From NCBI GenBank assembly GCA_958296285.1, contig OY282459.1, positions 508,367 to 572,366 on the forward strand: DNA of 64,000 bases. Direction: 5' to 3'. The translations under genes were made by a program, and so were the position numbers. The DNA is from an uncultured Alphaproteobacteria bacterium (GTDB taxonomy: Bacteria; Pseudomonadota; Alphaproteobacteria; JAPOUT01; G958296285). Numbering within the stretch: the first letter of the stretch is position 1; every line of letters begins with the position of its first letter. Positions 46,339 through 55,702 of the stretch are shown piece by piece. The notes under the pieces are model-generated. The model was given only the letters and a program-made list of their open reading frames with translations, was not told where the DNA came from and made no database searches.

Positions 46339-46947
46339 ATGCTTGTCTTTTTGACTCTTTTCGCCGCCTCCGCCGCGCTTATTTTGGCGGCGCCCTTTCT
46401 CTCTGACGAGGCGCGCGCGGCGCTTCTCCAAGAGCATGGGATTTTGGAGACGCCCTCGGCGATCCTGCCTTTAATGACGGCGGCTCTTTTTTTGCATCGC
46501 TTTCCCAAAAATTTCACGACTTTGGCGGCGTCTTTTTTTCTGTCCCTCTTCGCCTATCGGGAGCTGGGCTTGGACTGGCATAAGAGTTTTTTCATGATGA
46601 GCGTCTTCAAGCCCCGCGACTATTGGGATCCCGCTTTCCCTCTCTCTGAGAAAATCGCCGCCGCTTTCCTTTTCGCGGCGCTTCTCTCCATGCTGGCGGC
46701 GCTGTTTTGGCGGGGCGCGCCCTCTTTATGGAGGCGCTGGCGGCGGGGCGAGAGCGCGCCTTTTTGGATTGTCGCCGGGCTTCTCGCCCTTCTGATCGCG
46801 CAAGGGGCGGAGTCTCTCCATAAGCGGCTGGGAGAGGAGGATGTTCTCTTTTTCGCCGCCGAAGAGGTTTTGGAATTGGCGGGGCAGTGTCTCTTTTTCC
46901 TGTCCGCGCTCCTTGCGCGGCGGGGTTGGACGGGGCATGGTGGATAG
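46339..46947 (+). CDS. Uncharacterised membrane protein between gltB and gltD
   Basis: 202 residues with five hydrophobic segments. Notable polar motifs are FAYRELGLDWHKSFFMMSVFKPRDYWD (seen here as ELGLDWHKSFF plus FKPRDYWD) and AEEVLELAGQCLFFLSAL, which look like a conserved family I cannot name. The start follows the gltB stop by 12 bases and gltD follows after 27, so it is in the glutamate synthase operon. That position is unusual, since gltB and gltD are normally adjacent. No function is assigned. Confidence 0.62.
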   Translation: MLVFLTLFAASAALILAAPFLSDEARAALLQEHGILETPSAILPLMTAALFLHRFPKNFTTLAASFFLSLFAYRELGLDWHKSFFMMSVFKPRDYWDPAFPLSEKIAAAFLFAALLSMLAALFWRGAPSLWRRWRRGESAPFWIVAGLLALLIAQGAESLHKRLGEEDVLFFAAEEVLELAGQCLFFLSALLARRGWTGHGG

Positions 46948-46974
46948 AGCATCGCCGATGGAGGCAGGGTGAGG

Positions 46975-48390
46975 ATGGGCAAAGCCACGGGATTTTTGGA
47001 GATTGACAGGCAGGATCGCAAAGACGCGCCGGCCGGCGATCGCGTGCGGCATTATCGGGAGTTCGCGCTGCCGCTGCGCGAGGAGGCGCTGATCGCCCAA
47101 GCCGCGCGCTGCATGGATTGCGGAATCCCCTATTGCCATCAGGGCTGCCCGGTGATGAATCAAATCCCGGATTGGAACGATCTGGTCTATCGGAGCGATT
47201 GGCGGGAAGCCTCGCGCAATCTCCATAGCACGAACAATTTCCCCGAATTCACGGGACGAATCTGCCCCGCCCCGTGCGAAACCTCCTGCACGCTCAATCT
47301 GGAGGAGGCGCCGGTCTCTATCAAGACGATTGAATGCGCCATCGCCGATCGCGCTTGGGACGAGGGCTGGATCGTCCCGGAGCCGCCCGCCGTCAAGACG
47401 GGCAAGAGAGTCGCGATTGTCGGCTCCGGCCCCGCCGGTCTTGCCGCCGCTCAGCAGCTCGCCCGCGCCGGACATGAGGTTCATCTTTATGAGAAAAACG
47501 CCAAAGCCGGCGGACTTCTCCGCTACGGCATTCCCGATTTCAAAATGGAAAAGCGCGCCATAGACAGACGCGTCCAGCAGATGGAGGCGGAAGGCGTCAT
47601 TTTTCATTGCGGCGTGAATGTCGGAAGCGGGGAGGCGGCGGCGCTCAAGCGATCCTATGACGCGATTCTCTTGGCCGGGGGCGCGGAGCATCCCCGCGAT
47701 CTGCCGATCCCGGGGCGCGATTTGGAGGGCGCGCATTTCGCCATGGATTTTCTGATCCAGCAAAATAAACGGATCGGCGGCGAGCCTCTGGGAGAAACGC
47801 CGCGGATTCTGGCCGCCGCCAAGCATGTTGTCGTCATTGGCGGCGGCGACACGGGATCGGACTGCATCGGGACTTCCTTTCGGCAGGGGGCGCTGTCGGT
47901 CTCGCAGTTGGAGATCATGCCGAAGCCCCCCCTGCGCGAGGACAAAATGCTGGTTTGGCCCGATTGGCCGATGCGTCTTAGAACCTCCTCCAGCCAAGAA
48001 GAAGGGGCGAAGCGCGATTGGTCGGTCATGACCGAAAGATTCTCAGGCGCGGAAGGCAGAGTGGAGGCGCTCCATTGCGTCCGCGTCAATGGCGAGATGA
48101 AGAAGATCAAAGGATCGGGCTTCACGATCCCCGCCGATTTGGTTCTGCTCGCCATGGGCTTTCTGCATCCCGTCCATGACGGTCTGATAGAATCTTTGGG
48201 TCTCGCGCTGGATAAAAGCGGCAATGTGGCGGCGGATGAGGAGGGGTATGCGACTTCGCTGAAAGGCGTTTTCGCCGCCGGCGACATGCGGCGCGGACAG
48301 TCTTTGGTCGTCTGGGCGATCCGCGAAGGGCGGCAGGCGGCGTGCGCCGTGGATCTTTTTCTGATGGGGCGCTCAGATCTGCCGCGCTGA
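46975..48390 (+). CDS. gltD: Glutamate synthase (NADPH) small subunit
   Basis: 471 residues. The N-terminal Fe-S domain has [14 protein letters not shown] and CPAPCETSC; two nucleotide sites follow, [10 protein letters not shown] for FAD and [11 protein letters not shown] for NADPH, and [19 protein letters not shown] near the end. It supplies electrons from NADPH to GltB. The ATG at 46975 has AGGGTGAGG before it; a GTG two codons earlier is less likely. Separated from gltB by the membrane-protein gene. Confidence 0.96.
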   Translation: MGKATGFLEIDRQDRKDAPAGDRVRHYREFALPLREEALIAQAARCMDCGIPYCHQGCPVMNQIPDWNDLVYRSDWREASRNLHSTNNFPEFTGRICPAPCETSCTLNLEEAPVSIKTIECAIADRAWDEGWIVPEPPAVKTGKRVAIVGSGPAGLAAAQQLARAGHEVHLYEKNAKAGGLLRYGIPDFKMEKRAIDRRVQQMEAEGVIFHCGVNVGSGEAAALKRSYDAILLAGGAEHPRDLPIPGRDLEGAHFAMDFLIQQNKRIGGEPLGETPRILAAAKHVVVIGGGDTGSDCIGTSFRQGALSVSQLEIMPKPPLREDKMLVWPDWPMRLRTSSSQEEGAKRDWSVMTERFSGAEGRVEALHCVRVNGEMKKIKGSGFTIPADLVLLAMGFLHPVHDGLIESLGLALDKSGNVAADEEGYATSLKGVFAAGDMRRGQSLVVWAIREGRQAACAVDLFLMGRSDLPR

Positions 48391-48394
48391 AACC

Positions 48395-48433
48395 TTTATC
48401 TCTTTTGTCTCTTCTTTATCTCTTTTGTCTCTT
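48395..48433. repeat. Tandem 20 bp duplication between gltD and the VWA gene
   Basis: The unit TTTATCTCTTTTGTCTCTTC (48395-48414) is repeated at 48415-48433 lacking only the last base. It fills the gap between two convergent genes and runs into the stop codon of the VWA gene. Probably a slippage duplication. Confidence 0.8.
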
Positions 48434-49703
48434 AAAGGCGGAGTTTTAAGACGCCGTCCACGATGCGCTCCATCTGGGCGATCGTGGCGCAGCCATGCGC
48501 CGCGTGGCAGAGGGCGGCAAGGCGCGGCATTTCGGAATCGCCCGTCCCCCAGAGGCTTTTGGGCTCAGGATTGATCCATAAGAGTCTCGCGGCGCGGCGG
48601 CTCATTTCGCGTAAAATGTCCGCGCCCGGATCGCCATGGTTGGATCGCGCGTCCCCCAAAATAATAATGACGCTCCGCCGCGTGATCTTGTCTCCGGCGA
48701 GGCGGAAGAAATCGCCGAAAGCCTGTCCGTAATCGGTGCTGCCGCCGCCATGGGTTCGCAAAATCTCGCGGAAAGTTTTTGAGAAATCCCGCGCCTCCAT
48801 CAGCGCCGAGACCTCGCCCAAATGGCTGGAGAAAGCGAAAGCGCGGCAGGATTCCACGCAGGAAGAAAGGGCGTGAAGAAACATCAACAGAAAGCGCGCC
48901 GCCGCCGCCACCGATCCCGACACATCGCAAAGGAGGAAGAGATCGGGCTTGGAGACGCGCTTGTTTTTCCAAACCAAATCGTGAATCTGTCCGTCAAAGG
49001 CGAGATTGCGTCTTATGATTCTTGCCATATCCGGCCGTCCTTTTTGGGCTTCCTTCCGCCGCCTTCCATATTTGGCGGCGAGTTTCTTGGCGAGGCGCGA
49101 GGCGAGGCGCGTCATCGCCGCCGTCTCTCTGCCGTCCAGCGCCGAGAGAGACGCCGCCATAAGGGCGGCGGCTTCGGTCTCTTGGCGTCGGCGCCGGCTG
49201 TGGAGGAGAAGCGCCCGCTCCACCATCTGGCGCGCTTGGCGCGTCATCTCTTGGCGCGCCTCTTCCAGCCTGCCCTCCTCCTCTGCCGCCCCCTCGCGCC
49301 GCGCTTGAAGGAGCGCCCGCTCCATCTCCGCCATCCCCGCTTCTTCCACAAGGCGGCGCTGATAAAGACCTCTCTGCGTGAAAAGTTGAATCCCCTCCAG
49401 ACCGATTCTAGAAGCCGCTCTTTGGAGCGCGAAAGAGGCGGCGTCTCTCTGAAGAGACGCCGCCCTTTCCGGCCGCCTCTCGTCTTTTCGCTCTTGGCTG
49501 ACGGGCCAGAAGAAGCGCTCAAAACATTCGTCAAAAATCCTCGCTTCCGAGGCGCTCTTGGCGAGGCAGGCGCGCAAGCCTTGTTTAAAAATCTCTCTCT
49601 CCTCCACCCCCAGCGTTTCGGCGGCGCGGAGCGCGTCCAAAGTTTCGGCGGCGGAGACGTCCAGCCCGGCGTCATGGAGCGCTCGCGCGAAAGCGGCGAT
49701 CAT
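48432..49703 (-). CDS. VWA-domain (CoxE-like) protein
   Basis: 423 residues. A helical, Arg/Glu-rich N-terminal half is followed by a von Willebrand A domain with the MIDAS motif CDVSGSVAA and later RSVIIILGDARSNHGDPG. It pairs with the MoxR-type AAA+ ATPase encoded next, overlapping by four bases; such CoxD-CoxE-like pairs act as metal-cofactor insertion or protein-remodelling machines, best known from CO dehydrogenase. No cox genes are present, so the client is unknown. The start ATG at 49703 was chosen at the overlap. Confidence 0.86.
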   Translation of the reverse strand: MIAAFARALHDAGLDVSAAETLDALRAAETLGVEEREIFKQGLRACLAKSASEARIFDECFERFFWPVSQERKDERRPERAASLQRDAASFALQRAASRIGLEGIQLFTQRGLYQRRLVEEAGMAEMERALLQARREGAAEEEGRLEEARQEMTRQARQMVERALLLHSRRRRQETEAAALMAASLSALDGRETAAMTRLASRLAKKLAAKYGRRRKEAQKGRPDMARIIRRNLAFDGQIHDLVWKNKRVSKPDLFLLCDVSGSVAAAARFLLMFLHALSSCVESCRAFAFSSHLGEVSALMEARDFSKTFREILRTHGGGSTDYGQAFGDFFRLAGDKITRRSVIIILGDARSNHGDPGADILREMSRRAARLLWINPEPKSLWGTGDSEMPRLAALCHAAHGCATIAQMERIVDGVLKLRL

Positions 49704-50671
49704 AAAGCGCGCCCCCCGCGCGCTTCTTTTTTGGGTTTTTCCGCCGAAAGCAGAGTTTCCAAACGCGGCAGAACGGCAGCCGCATCGCGCTCCATTTTCA
49801 GAAGCGCCGTCAGAGTCTTCTTGACGAGAGGCTCGTCCAGCCTTTCGGCGTGGAGGAGGAGGAGCGCTCTCGCCCAATCCACAGTCTCGGCGATGGAGGG
49901 GGATTTGCGCAAATCCTCCTGGCGCAGAGCCTCCACGAAAGAGAGGACGCTCTCCAACAGGCGATCCTCTATATTGGGAAGATGGGCTTGGACAATGCGC
50001 CGCATCCGATCTCTGTCCGGAAAGCCCAGCGCCAAATGGAGGCAGCGGCGGCGGAGCGCGCCTCCCAAATCGCGCGTCTCGTTGCTGGTCAGAATGACGA
50101 GCGGCGGACGCGCCGCGCGGAAGGTTCCCAGTTCCGGAATGGAAATCTGATAATCCGACAAAATCTCAAGGAGAAAAGCTTCAAAAGCCTCGTCCGCCTT
50201 GTCAATCTCGTCAAGGAGCAGAACCGCGCCCTCCTTCTCCCGAAGCGCCTTGAGGAGCGGGCGCGGCGAGAGAAAATCTTCCGAGAAAAACAAATCCTCC
50301 AAAGAGAGCAGTTTCCCCATCGCCTCATTGAGAGACGGGGCGTCTTTCAAGACGTCATGCAGCTTGTCTTTCAAGAGCTGCGTGTAGAGGAGCTGCTTGC
50401 CATATTGCCATTCATAGAGCGCTTTTGTTTCGTCCAAGCCTTCATAGCATTGGAGCCGAATGAGAGGCTTTTGGAGCGCTTTGGCGGCGGCGAGAGCCAA
50501 TTCGGTCTTGCCGGCGCCGGGCGGCCCCTCCACGAGGAGAGGCTTTTGGAGCGCCTCCGCCAAGAAAAGCGCCGCGCCGATCTTCTCATCGGCGACATAA
50601 TCCGCCTTTTTGGCGAGGGCTTCGCGCAAAAGTTCCATTCTTTGTTTTGGCGGAGCGGACGGCTTCGTCAT
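49700..50671 (-). CDS. MoxR-type AAA+ ATPase (CoxD-like)
   Basis: 323 residues. Walker A is EGPPGAGKTEL, Walker B LLLDEIDKAD, sensor-1 ILTSNETRDL and the arginine finger in ALRRRCLH, all intact. It is the ATPase partner of the VWA protein encoded downstream and should work as a hexamer, remodelling a client with the VWA subunit. The start is three bases after the MltB stop, so three genes are co-transcribed. Confidence 0.9.
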   Translation of the reverse strand: MTKPSAPPKQRMELLREALAKKADYVADEKIGAALFLAEALQKPLLVEGPPGAGKTELALAAAKALQKPLIRLQCYEGLDETKALYEWQYGKQLLYTQLLKDKLHDVLKDAPSLNEAMGKLLSLEDLFFSEDFLSPRPLLKALREKEGAVLLLDEIDKADEAFEAFLLEILSDYQISIPELGTFRAARPPLVILTSNETRDLGGALRRRCLHLALGFPDRDRMRRIVQAHLPNIEDRLLESVLSFVEALRQEDLRKSPSIAETVDWARALLLLHAERLDEPLVKKTLTALLKMERDAAAVLPRLETLLSAEKPKKEARGGRAL

Positions 50672-50674
50672 GGT

Positions 50675-51997
50675 TCAAGGCTTGTCGCGTTTTTCGGCGC
50701 GGATTGCCCGCAAAAGGGAGAGGGAGGGGTAGCCGTCCTGCGGAAGATCGCGCTTTTTTTGATAGGCGCGGATGGCGGCGCGCGTTTTCCGCCCCGCCAT
50801 TCCGTCCGCGCCGCCTGTGTCAAAGCCTTGTTCGGAGAGATAGGTTTGCAAAAGGCGCAGTTTCTCAGGGGGAAGCAGCTCTTTATCGGCTTTTTCCCAT
50901 GAGGCGGCGAAAGGTTTTCCTCCGCGCAGGCGATCCGCCAAATGTCCGACCGACAGCGCATAGGCGTAGGCGCGATTATATCGGAGCAGGGCTTCAAAGT
51001 TTTTGGTCGTCAGAAAGGCGGGGCCCAAATGTCCCGCCGGCAGAATGAGAGAGGCAGGCGTCTCGCCTTGCAGAGGCTCGCCCTTCATGTCCCGCACGCC
51101 CAGCGCGCCCCATTCCGACAGAGGTCTGTAGAGTCGCTCCTCCGCCAGCGCGTAGGAAAAGTCTTTTGGCAGTTTCGCCTCAAAGCCCCAGCTCCGATCG
51201 GCGCGCCATCCGAAAGAGGCCAGATAATTCGCCGCCGATCCGAAAGCGTCCGCGAGGCTGTGAGCCAGATCGCGCTTGCCGTCTCCGTCCGCGTCTATCG
51301 CGTAGCGGGCGTAGCTTGTCGGGATGAATTGCACATGGCCGATCGCCCCCGCCCAAGAGCCTCTGAGCGGGATCAAAGACGGATTCTCTTGGAGAATCGC
51401 CAAGAGCGCCAGCAGCTGCTCATAGGCGAAAGCGCGGCGTCTCTCGCCCATCGCCAGCGTTCCCAGCGCGTGGGCGACATCATAATCGCCCTGATGCGTT
51501 CCAAAATTGGTCTCCATCCCCCAAATGGCGAGGAGAATGTGCCTGTCCACGCCATAGCGCCTTTCGGTCTCTTGGAGGAGGCGGGCGTGGCGGGTCATCT
51601 CTTCGCGCCCTCGCGCGATCTGTCTCTCCGAGACGCGAGTCGCGATATAGCGCCCGAGAGGCAGAACGAACTCCGCCTGTCTCTCATCCGCCGCGATGAC
51701 TTTCGGATCGGGGCGGAAATCCTTAAAAACCCGATTGACGAGATCGCGCGAGACGCCCTTTTTGGAGGCTTGGTCGCCGATCTCTTTGAGGAAAGTTTTA
51801 ACCGCTTCTTCATTGTAGCGGCTCTCGGCGGCGGGGGCGGCGGGGGCGGGCGCGCGTCTTGACGCGGAGTCGGCGAGGGCCGGCGGCGTCAGCGAAAAAG
51901 CGAGGATAGCGGCGGCGCGGGCGGCAAAAGGAGCGGCGCTGGCGGCGCGGCGCTTTTTCAAGGCGCGGCGAGGCGCGAACCATTTGAGAAGAGTCAT
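50675..51997 (-). CDS. Lytic murein transglycosylase, MltB family, with peptidoglycan-binding domain
   Basis: 440 residues. A Sec signal with a long basic N-region (residues 1-43) precedes an Ala/Pro linker. The catalytic domain has the glutamate in LAIWGMETNFGTHQGDYDV and the family stretch SWAGAIGHVQFIPTSY. The C-terminal 60 residues (LRLLQTYLSEQGFDTGGADG then GRKTRAAIRAYQ) are a PG-binding-1 domain. It cleaves the glycan strand with 1,6-anhydro ends during wall turnover. No lipobox, so it is probably periplasmic. Confidence 0.9.
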   Translation of the reverse strand: MTLLKWFAPRRALKKRRAASAAPFAARAAAILAFSLTPPALADSASRRAPAPAAPAAESRYNEEAVKTFLKEIGDQASKKGVSRDLVNRVFKDFRPDPKVIAADERQAEFVLPLGRYIATRVSERQIARGREEMTRHARLLQETERRYGVDRHILLAIWGMETNFGTHQGDYDVAHALGTLAMGERRRAFAYEQLLALLAILQENPSLIPLRGSWAGAIGHVQFIPTSYARYAIDADGDGKRDLAHSLADAFGSAANYLASFGWRADRSWGFEAKLPKDFSYALAEERLYRPLSEWGALGVRDMKGEPLQGETPASLILPAGHLGPAFLTTKNFEALLRYNRAYAYALSVGHLADRLRGGKPFAASWEKADKELLPPEKLRLLQTYLSEQGFDTGGADGMAGRKTRAAIRAYQKKRDLPQDGYPSLSLLRAIRAEKRDKP

Positions 51998-52018
51998 GCT
52001 TCTCTGACGATAGCAGCT

Positions 52019-52897
52019 TTATCCGATGAGAGAAGGAAAAGATGCCGTCTCGCCAAGCCTCTTCCATGTTCCGCAGTCGCGCCATCCCATATCCGCTTCC
52101 AGCACGGCGGCGTTGGCGATTTTCTCCATGACGGCGCGATCAAAGGAGAGTTTGGGCGCGGCGGCGAGACTGTCGGCATGGGGCATGAGGGCTTGCTCGC
52201 GCCTTTGGCATTTTCGCAAAGCCCTGCCTGTCGCGCGGAGGACGGCCGGCGCGGCGCTTCGGATCGCAGCCACGAAAGATTCCGCCCGCCCGACAAAAAT
52301 GCCGCTGTTCCAAAGATAGCGTCCCGACGAGCAGAAGCGCGCCGCCGCTTTGTCATGCGGCTTTTCTATGAAGCGCGCGATTCTCCGAGCCGCGGCTTGC
52401 CGCAGAGTTTCGCCGGGCTGGATGTAGCCATAATCCGTCTCCGCCCATTCGGGCTTGACGCCCAGCGCCGAGAGATAGCCTTCCCTCGCCGCTGCCGCCG
52501 CTCTCTCAATGGCTTCATGGAAGGCGTCTCCTTTTCGGATTTCGTGATCGGCGGGGAGAAAGGCGAGAATTCTGTCCGGATCGCTCGCCGCGACATTCTG
52601 CGCGGCGAGCGCGATGGCGGCGGCGGTGTCGCGTCCGAAAGGCTCCAAAATCCAAAGATCGGCGGCAAGCTCCGCCTTCGCCATTTCCCCAAGCGCCATT
52701 CCGTGATGGAGTCCAAGACAGCTGACGATCGGCGCTTTGTAGCGATCCTCGCGGACGCGCCGCGCCGTCTGCCGCAAGAGCGTGCCGCCATTGGCGAGCG
52801 GCAGGAACGGTTTCGGGCGAATGAAGGAAGAAAGAGGACACAGCCGAAGCCCCAAGCCTCCGGCCAGAATGACGGGCTGAATCCGCCTTCCTTTCAT
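52019..52897 (-). CDS. Mannose-1-phosphate guanylyltransferase-like nucleotidyltransferase
   Basis: 292 residues, only the nucleotidyltransferase domain. The signature is VILAGGLGLRLCPLSS (usually GGxGxRLWPLSR), with the pyrophosphorylase lysine in RPKPFLPL. FLPADHEI and WNSGIFVGRAESF match the ManC/AlgA group, and the domain closes with WRDCGTWKRL; the C-terminal isomerase cupin of AlgA is absent. It would make GDP-mannose for surface polysaccharide. It is divergent from galU, with an A+T-rich 228 bp gap holding both promoters. Confidence 0.83.
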   Translation of the reverse strand: MKGRRIQPVILAGGLGLRLCPLSSFIRPKPFLPLANGGTLLRQTARRVREDRYKAPIVSCLGLHHGMALGEMAKAELAADLWILEPFGRDTAAAIALAAQNVAASDPDRILAFLPADHEIRKGDAFHEAIERAAAAAREGYLSALGVKPEWAETDYGYIQPGETLRQAAARRIARFIEKPHDKAAARFCSSGRYLWNSGIFVGRAESFVAAIRSAAPAVLRATGRALRKCQRREQALMPHADSLAAAPKLSFDRAVMEKIANAAVLEADMGWRDCGTWKRLGETASFPSLIG

Positions 52898-53125
52898 GCG
52901 CCTTGTCTCCCCCGCGGCGTTTTTGATTTAAAAAACCTGTCATGAATGGCTGATAAAAATTATGCCCAAAAAGAGATTTTTGTGGATGAAGGCAATTTCT
53001 TTCCACAAGAGCCGAAATGAGCTTGAATGTCTTTTTTCACATTTAAAGCGAGGTTCTTTCTTTAAAAGAAAAAACAGCTTACACCCTTCAAGCCAAGATT
53101 TTTGATTTTCCGACAGAGACCTTTC

Positions 53126-53902
53126 ATGCATCCTCCTCTTCGCAAGGCGGTTTTTCCTTTGGCGGGTCAAGGCACGCGCCTCTTTCCTTTGACTCGGGCG
53201 ATTCCGAAAGAGCTGGTTCGGGTGGCGGAGAACAAGCCTCTTCTCTATTACGCGCTCGCCGAGGCGGCGGCGGCGGGGATAGAGGAATGCGTCTTCATCA
53301 CCGGCGCGCATGAGGCGGCGCTCAAAGCCTATTTGGAAGCTTCAGACGCGCCCTTTCCGAAAATGAAGCGGTTTTATGTCAAGCAGGAGACGCCGAAAGG
53401 CTTGGGAGACGCTCTTCTCCGCGCCGCGCCATTGATGGCGGCGGCAGGGGCGGGGGCGGGGGGCGAGTTTTTCGCCGTTCTGCTGCCTGACGATCTGATC
53501 CTCGCCCCGGCCCCTCTTCCGATGATGGCGGAACTTTATCGGAAAAAGGGCCGGCAGCTGGTCGCGCTTGAGAAAGTGCCGCCGGCTTTGGTCTCGCAAT
53601 ATGGCATCGCGAAGACGGGCGCGCCGGAGGGCGAGGCGCTGCCTTTGGAGGCGCTGGTGGAAAAGCCCGCGCCCGAAGAGGCACCCTCTGATCTTGCCAT
53701 TGTCGGGCGCTATATTTTGAGCGCCGCGCTCTTTCGGCATTTGGCGGAGACGCCGCCGGGGGCGAAAGGCGAGATTCAACTGACGGATGGCATGGCGCGC
53801 GCGCTCTCTTCTCTGCCTTTGATGGGGGTTCCGATCCAAGGGCGGCGCTTTGATTGCGGTCGCCCCGAAGGCTTGGATCAAGCGGCGGCGGCGCTCATAT
53901 GA
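53126..53902 (+). CDS. galU: UTP-glucose-1-phosphate uridylyltransferase (GalU-like)
   Basis: 258 residues, about 30 shorter than typical. VFPLAGQGTRLFPLTRAIPKE is the substrate-binding loop (seen as PLAGQGTRLFPLT then IPKEL), followed by QETPKGLGDALL, VEKPAPEEAP and GEIQLTDGMA. It makes UDP-glucose for LPS and exopolysaccharide. The ATG at 53126 was chosen; 24 bases upstream is another in-frame start. The C-terminus ends soon after FDCGRPEGLDQA, so the terminal helix of longer GalU proteins is lacking. Confidence 0.87.
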   Translation: MHPPLRKAVFPLAGQGTRLFPLTRAIPKELVRVAENKPLLYYALAEAAAAGIEECVFITGAHEAALKAYLEASDAPFPKMKRFYVKQETPKGLGDALLRAAPLMAAAGAGAGGEFFAVLLPDDLILAPAPLPMMAELYRKKGRQLVALEKVPPALVSQYGIAKTGAPEGEALPLEALVEKPAPEEAPSDLAIVGRYILSAALFRHLAETPPGAKGEIQLTDGMARALSSLPLMGVPIQGRRFDCGRPEGLDQAAAALI

Positions 53903-54025
53903 AGCTTCTTCTGAAGCCTCTTCTCTCTTTCCTTTTGGTCTTTCGCGCCCTATAATCGGCGCGTCCGATGGGCGACATGGCAGCGCGTTTCGTCCATTTC
54001 CATTTCCATTTTTCAAGGGGGGATC

Positions 54026-54826
54026 ATGCGAGGCGCTATTCTGCCTTTGCCGCCGGCGCGGTCTCAAAAGCGAAAGACGGATTCCGCGCCGGATTCCATC
54101 AGCGCCGAGCATCTTCGCAAAGTCTTTCAGGATCGCCCTGTCGTCTCCGACATTTCCTTCTCGCTTCGGGCGCATGAGGCGATTGGTCTTTTGGGACCGA
54201 ACGGCGCCGGCAAGACGACCGTCTTTTACATGATCAGCGGGCTGATTCGCCCGGATTCCGGGATCGTGCGCATTCATGGCGAGGATGTGACGATGCTGCC
54301 CGTCCATCGCCGCGCGCGGATGGGGCTGGGCTATCTTCCGCAGGAGACCTCCATTTTTCGCGGCTTGAGCGTGGAGGACAATCTGCGGCTTGTCTTGGAA
54401 GCGGTGGAGCCGCGGCGCGAGAAGCGCGAATCGCTTTTGGAGTCTCTGCTTGCCGATATGGAGGTGGAGCATTTGCGGCGCGTGCCGGCGCCGGCGCTCT
54501 CTGGCGGCGAGCGGCGGCGCGTGGAGATCGCGCGGGCGCTGGCGGCGCAGCCCCGCTTCATTCTGCTGGACGAGCCTTTCGCCGGCATTGATCCGATCGC
54601 GCTTGAGGATATTCGCAGATTGGTGCGCCGTCTCAAAGATAAGGGGCTTGGCGTTTTGTTGACCGATCATAATGTCCGCGCGGCGTTGGATTTGGTGGAT
54701 CGGGCGATTGTCATCCATGACGGCAAGATTTTGGCCGAAGGCGCGCCCGATGAGATTGTCGCCGACAGCGGCGTCCGCCGCGCCTATTTGGGCGATCGCT
54801 TTTCTTGGGCGGGCGGCGCTTCTTGA
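54026..54826 (+). CDS. lptB: Lipopolysaccharide export ATPase LptB
   Basis: 266 residues. Walker A GPNGAGKTT, signature LSGGERRR, Walker B ILLDEPFAGIDP and the H-loop LTDHNVR are intact, and LPQETSIFRGLSVEDNL is the LptB-specific Q-loop region. It powers LptFGC extraction of LPS. Residues 1-25 are a Pro/Ser/Lys extension. AGGGGGGAT precedes the ATG; a TATAAT box at 53951-53956 may be part of its promoter, but its -35 is weak. lptA and lptC, usual upstream neighbours, are not here; rpoN and hpf, usual downstream neighbours, are also missing. Confidence 0.93.
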   Translation: MRGAILPLPPARSQKRKTDSAPDSISAEHLRKVFQDRPVVSDISFSLRAHEAIGLLGPNGAGKTTVFYMISGLIRPDSGIVRIHGEDVTMLPVHRRARMGLGYLPQETSIFRGLSVEDNLRLVLEAVEPRREKRESLLESLLADMEVEHLRRVPAPALSGGERRRVEIARALAAQPRFILLDEPFAGIDPIALEDIRRLVRRLKDKGLGVLLTDHNVRAALDLVDRAIVIHDGKILAEGAPDEIVADSGVRRAYLGDRFSWAGGAS

Positions 54827-54837
54827 CGGCGCGGCGC

Positions 54838-54864
54838 GGGCGGCGGTCTTGACAGACGCCGCCC
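54838..54864 (+). terminator. Hairpin after lptB
   Basis: GGGCGGC and GCCGCCC pair around a bulged GTCT-TGAC-AGAC stem-loop, followed by the pyrimidine run CCTCTTTCT. A strong stem with a poor T-tract, 12 bases after the lptB stop; probably a terminator or attenuator before ptsN. Confidence 0.45.
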
Positions 54865-54904
54865 CTCTTTCTAGCTTGCCGCTCTCATCTAGGAGATTTA
54901 CGCG

Positions 54905-55375
54905 ATGGAACTGGCGGATTTCATCAAGCCGGAGGGCGTTTTCGCGCGTCTGAAGGCGGCGGGGAAGCGCCAGCTTCTCCAAGATTTGTCGGTGAAGGCG
55001 GCGGCGCTGACTGACATTCCGGAGCGCGTTATTTTTCACACTCTTTTGGAGCGCGAGAGGCTTGGCTCTACGGGGGTTGGCAGGGGGATTGCCATTCCGC
55101 ATGGCAAATTGTCTCGTTTGGAGAATCTTGTCGGACTTTTCGTTCTTTTGGAGAGCCCCATCGCTTTTGAGGCGATAGACGATCAGCCTGTGGATTTGGT
55201 TTGTCTTTTGCTGGCGCCTGAGGGCGCGGGCGCTGATCATTTGAAGGCGCTGGCGCGAATTTCCAGGACGCTGCGCGGCAGGACGGTCGTGAGGAAGATG
55301 CGCGCCGCCAAAGATTCCGCTGCTCTTTTCGCTTTGTTGGCGGATTCGGGGGCTGGTTCCAAGAGTCGAAAGTGA
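54905..55375 (+). CDS. ptsN: PTS IIA-Ntr regulatory protein
   Basis: 156 residues. The phospho-site is His66 in GIAIPHGKL. It is the end receiver of the EI-Ntr/NPr chain and controls K+ uptake and sensor kinases in proteobacteria; here it would receive phosphate from the HPr at 17.2 kb. TAGGAG is the ribosome site. Normally it follows rpoN and hpf, which are absent at this locus. The last third is G/T-rich and it contains, at 55366-55369, the only TCGA I found outside a tRNA. Confidence 0.94.
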   Translation: MELADFIKPEGVFARLKAAGKRQLLQDLSVKAAALTDIPERVIFHTLLERERLGSTGVGRGIAIPHGKLSRLENLVGLFVLLESPIAFEAIDDQPVDLVCLLLAPEGAGADHLKALARISRTLRGRTVVRKMRAAKDSAALFALLADSGAGSKSRK

Positions 55376-55401
55376 GGAGGCGCGCCGCGTTCATTGCGGC
55401 G

Positions 55402-55659
55402 TTAGTGGAGCGTCAGAGGCTCTAGGTGGTGCGCTCGCGCCAAGGCGAGGATGGCTTCGGGGCTTTCGGCGAGGGTCATTGTCGTTCCGTCTTCGGCGCA
55501 GAGGGCGTAGAGTTGCGTTTGTTTGGGGAGGGGGATTGCGGCGGCGATTTCTGCTGGCAGGTCTTTGACTTGCAGCGGTTTGATATAGGCGAGGGGCGCG
55601 CGGCGTTTGAGGAGGTTTGCCGAGCGGGTTTCGTGGGCGGTTTGTTTTTTCTTGTTCAT
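55402..55659 (-). CDS. DUF1150 family protein
   Basis: 85 residues of a small alphaproteobacterial family. The core LAYIKPLQVKDLPAEI and LYALCAEDGTTMTLAES followed by ALARAHHLEPLTLH at the C-terminus match the family well. It is often adjacent to a small heat-shock gene; none is here. Convergent with ptsN. The start ATG at 55659 was chosen by conserved length; an in-frame Met 42 bases upstream lies near element G. The top strand is G/T-rich (55501-55560 is G29 T16 C8 A7) although the gene is on the minus strand. Confidence 0.78.
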   Translation of the reverse strand: MNKKKQTAHETRSANLLKRRAPLAYIKPLQVKDLPAEIAAAIPLPKQTQLYALCAEDGTTMTLAESPEAILALARAHHLEPLTLH

Positions 55660-55702
55660 GGGGATTAGATGGGGATGGGGGGGTGTTTTCGCAAGAGCCA
55701 AG

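Noticed and set aside
48432..50671. The MoxR/VWA pair as part of a CO dehydrogenase locus
   Set aside because: No coxMSL or molybdenum cofactor genes are nearby; such pairs serve many clients.
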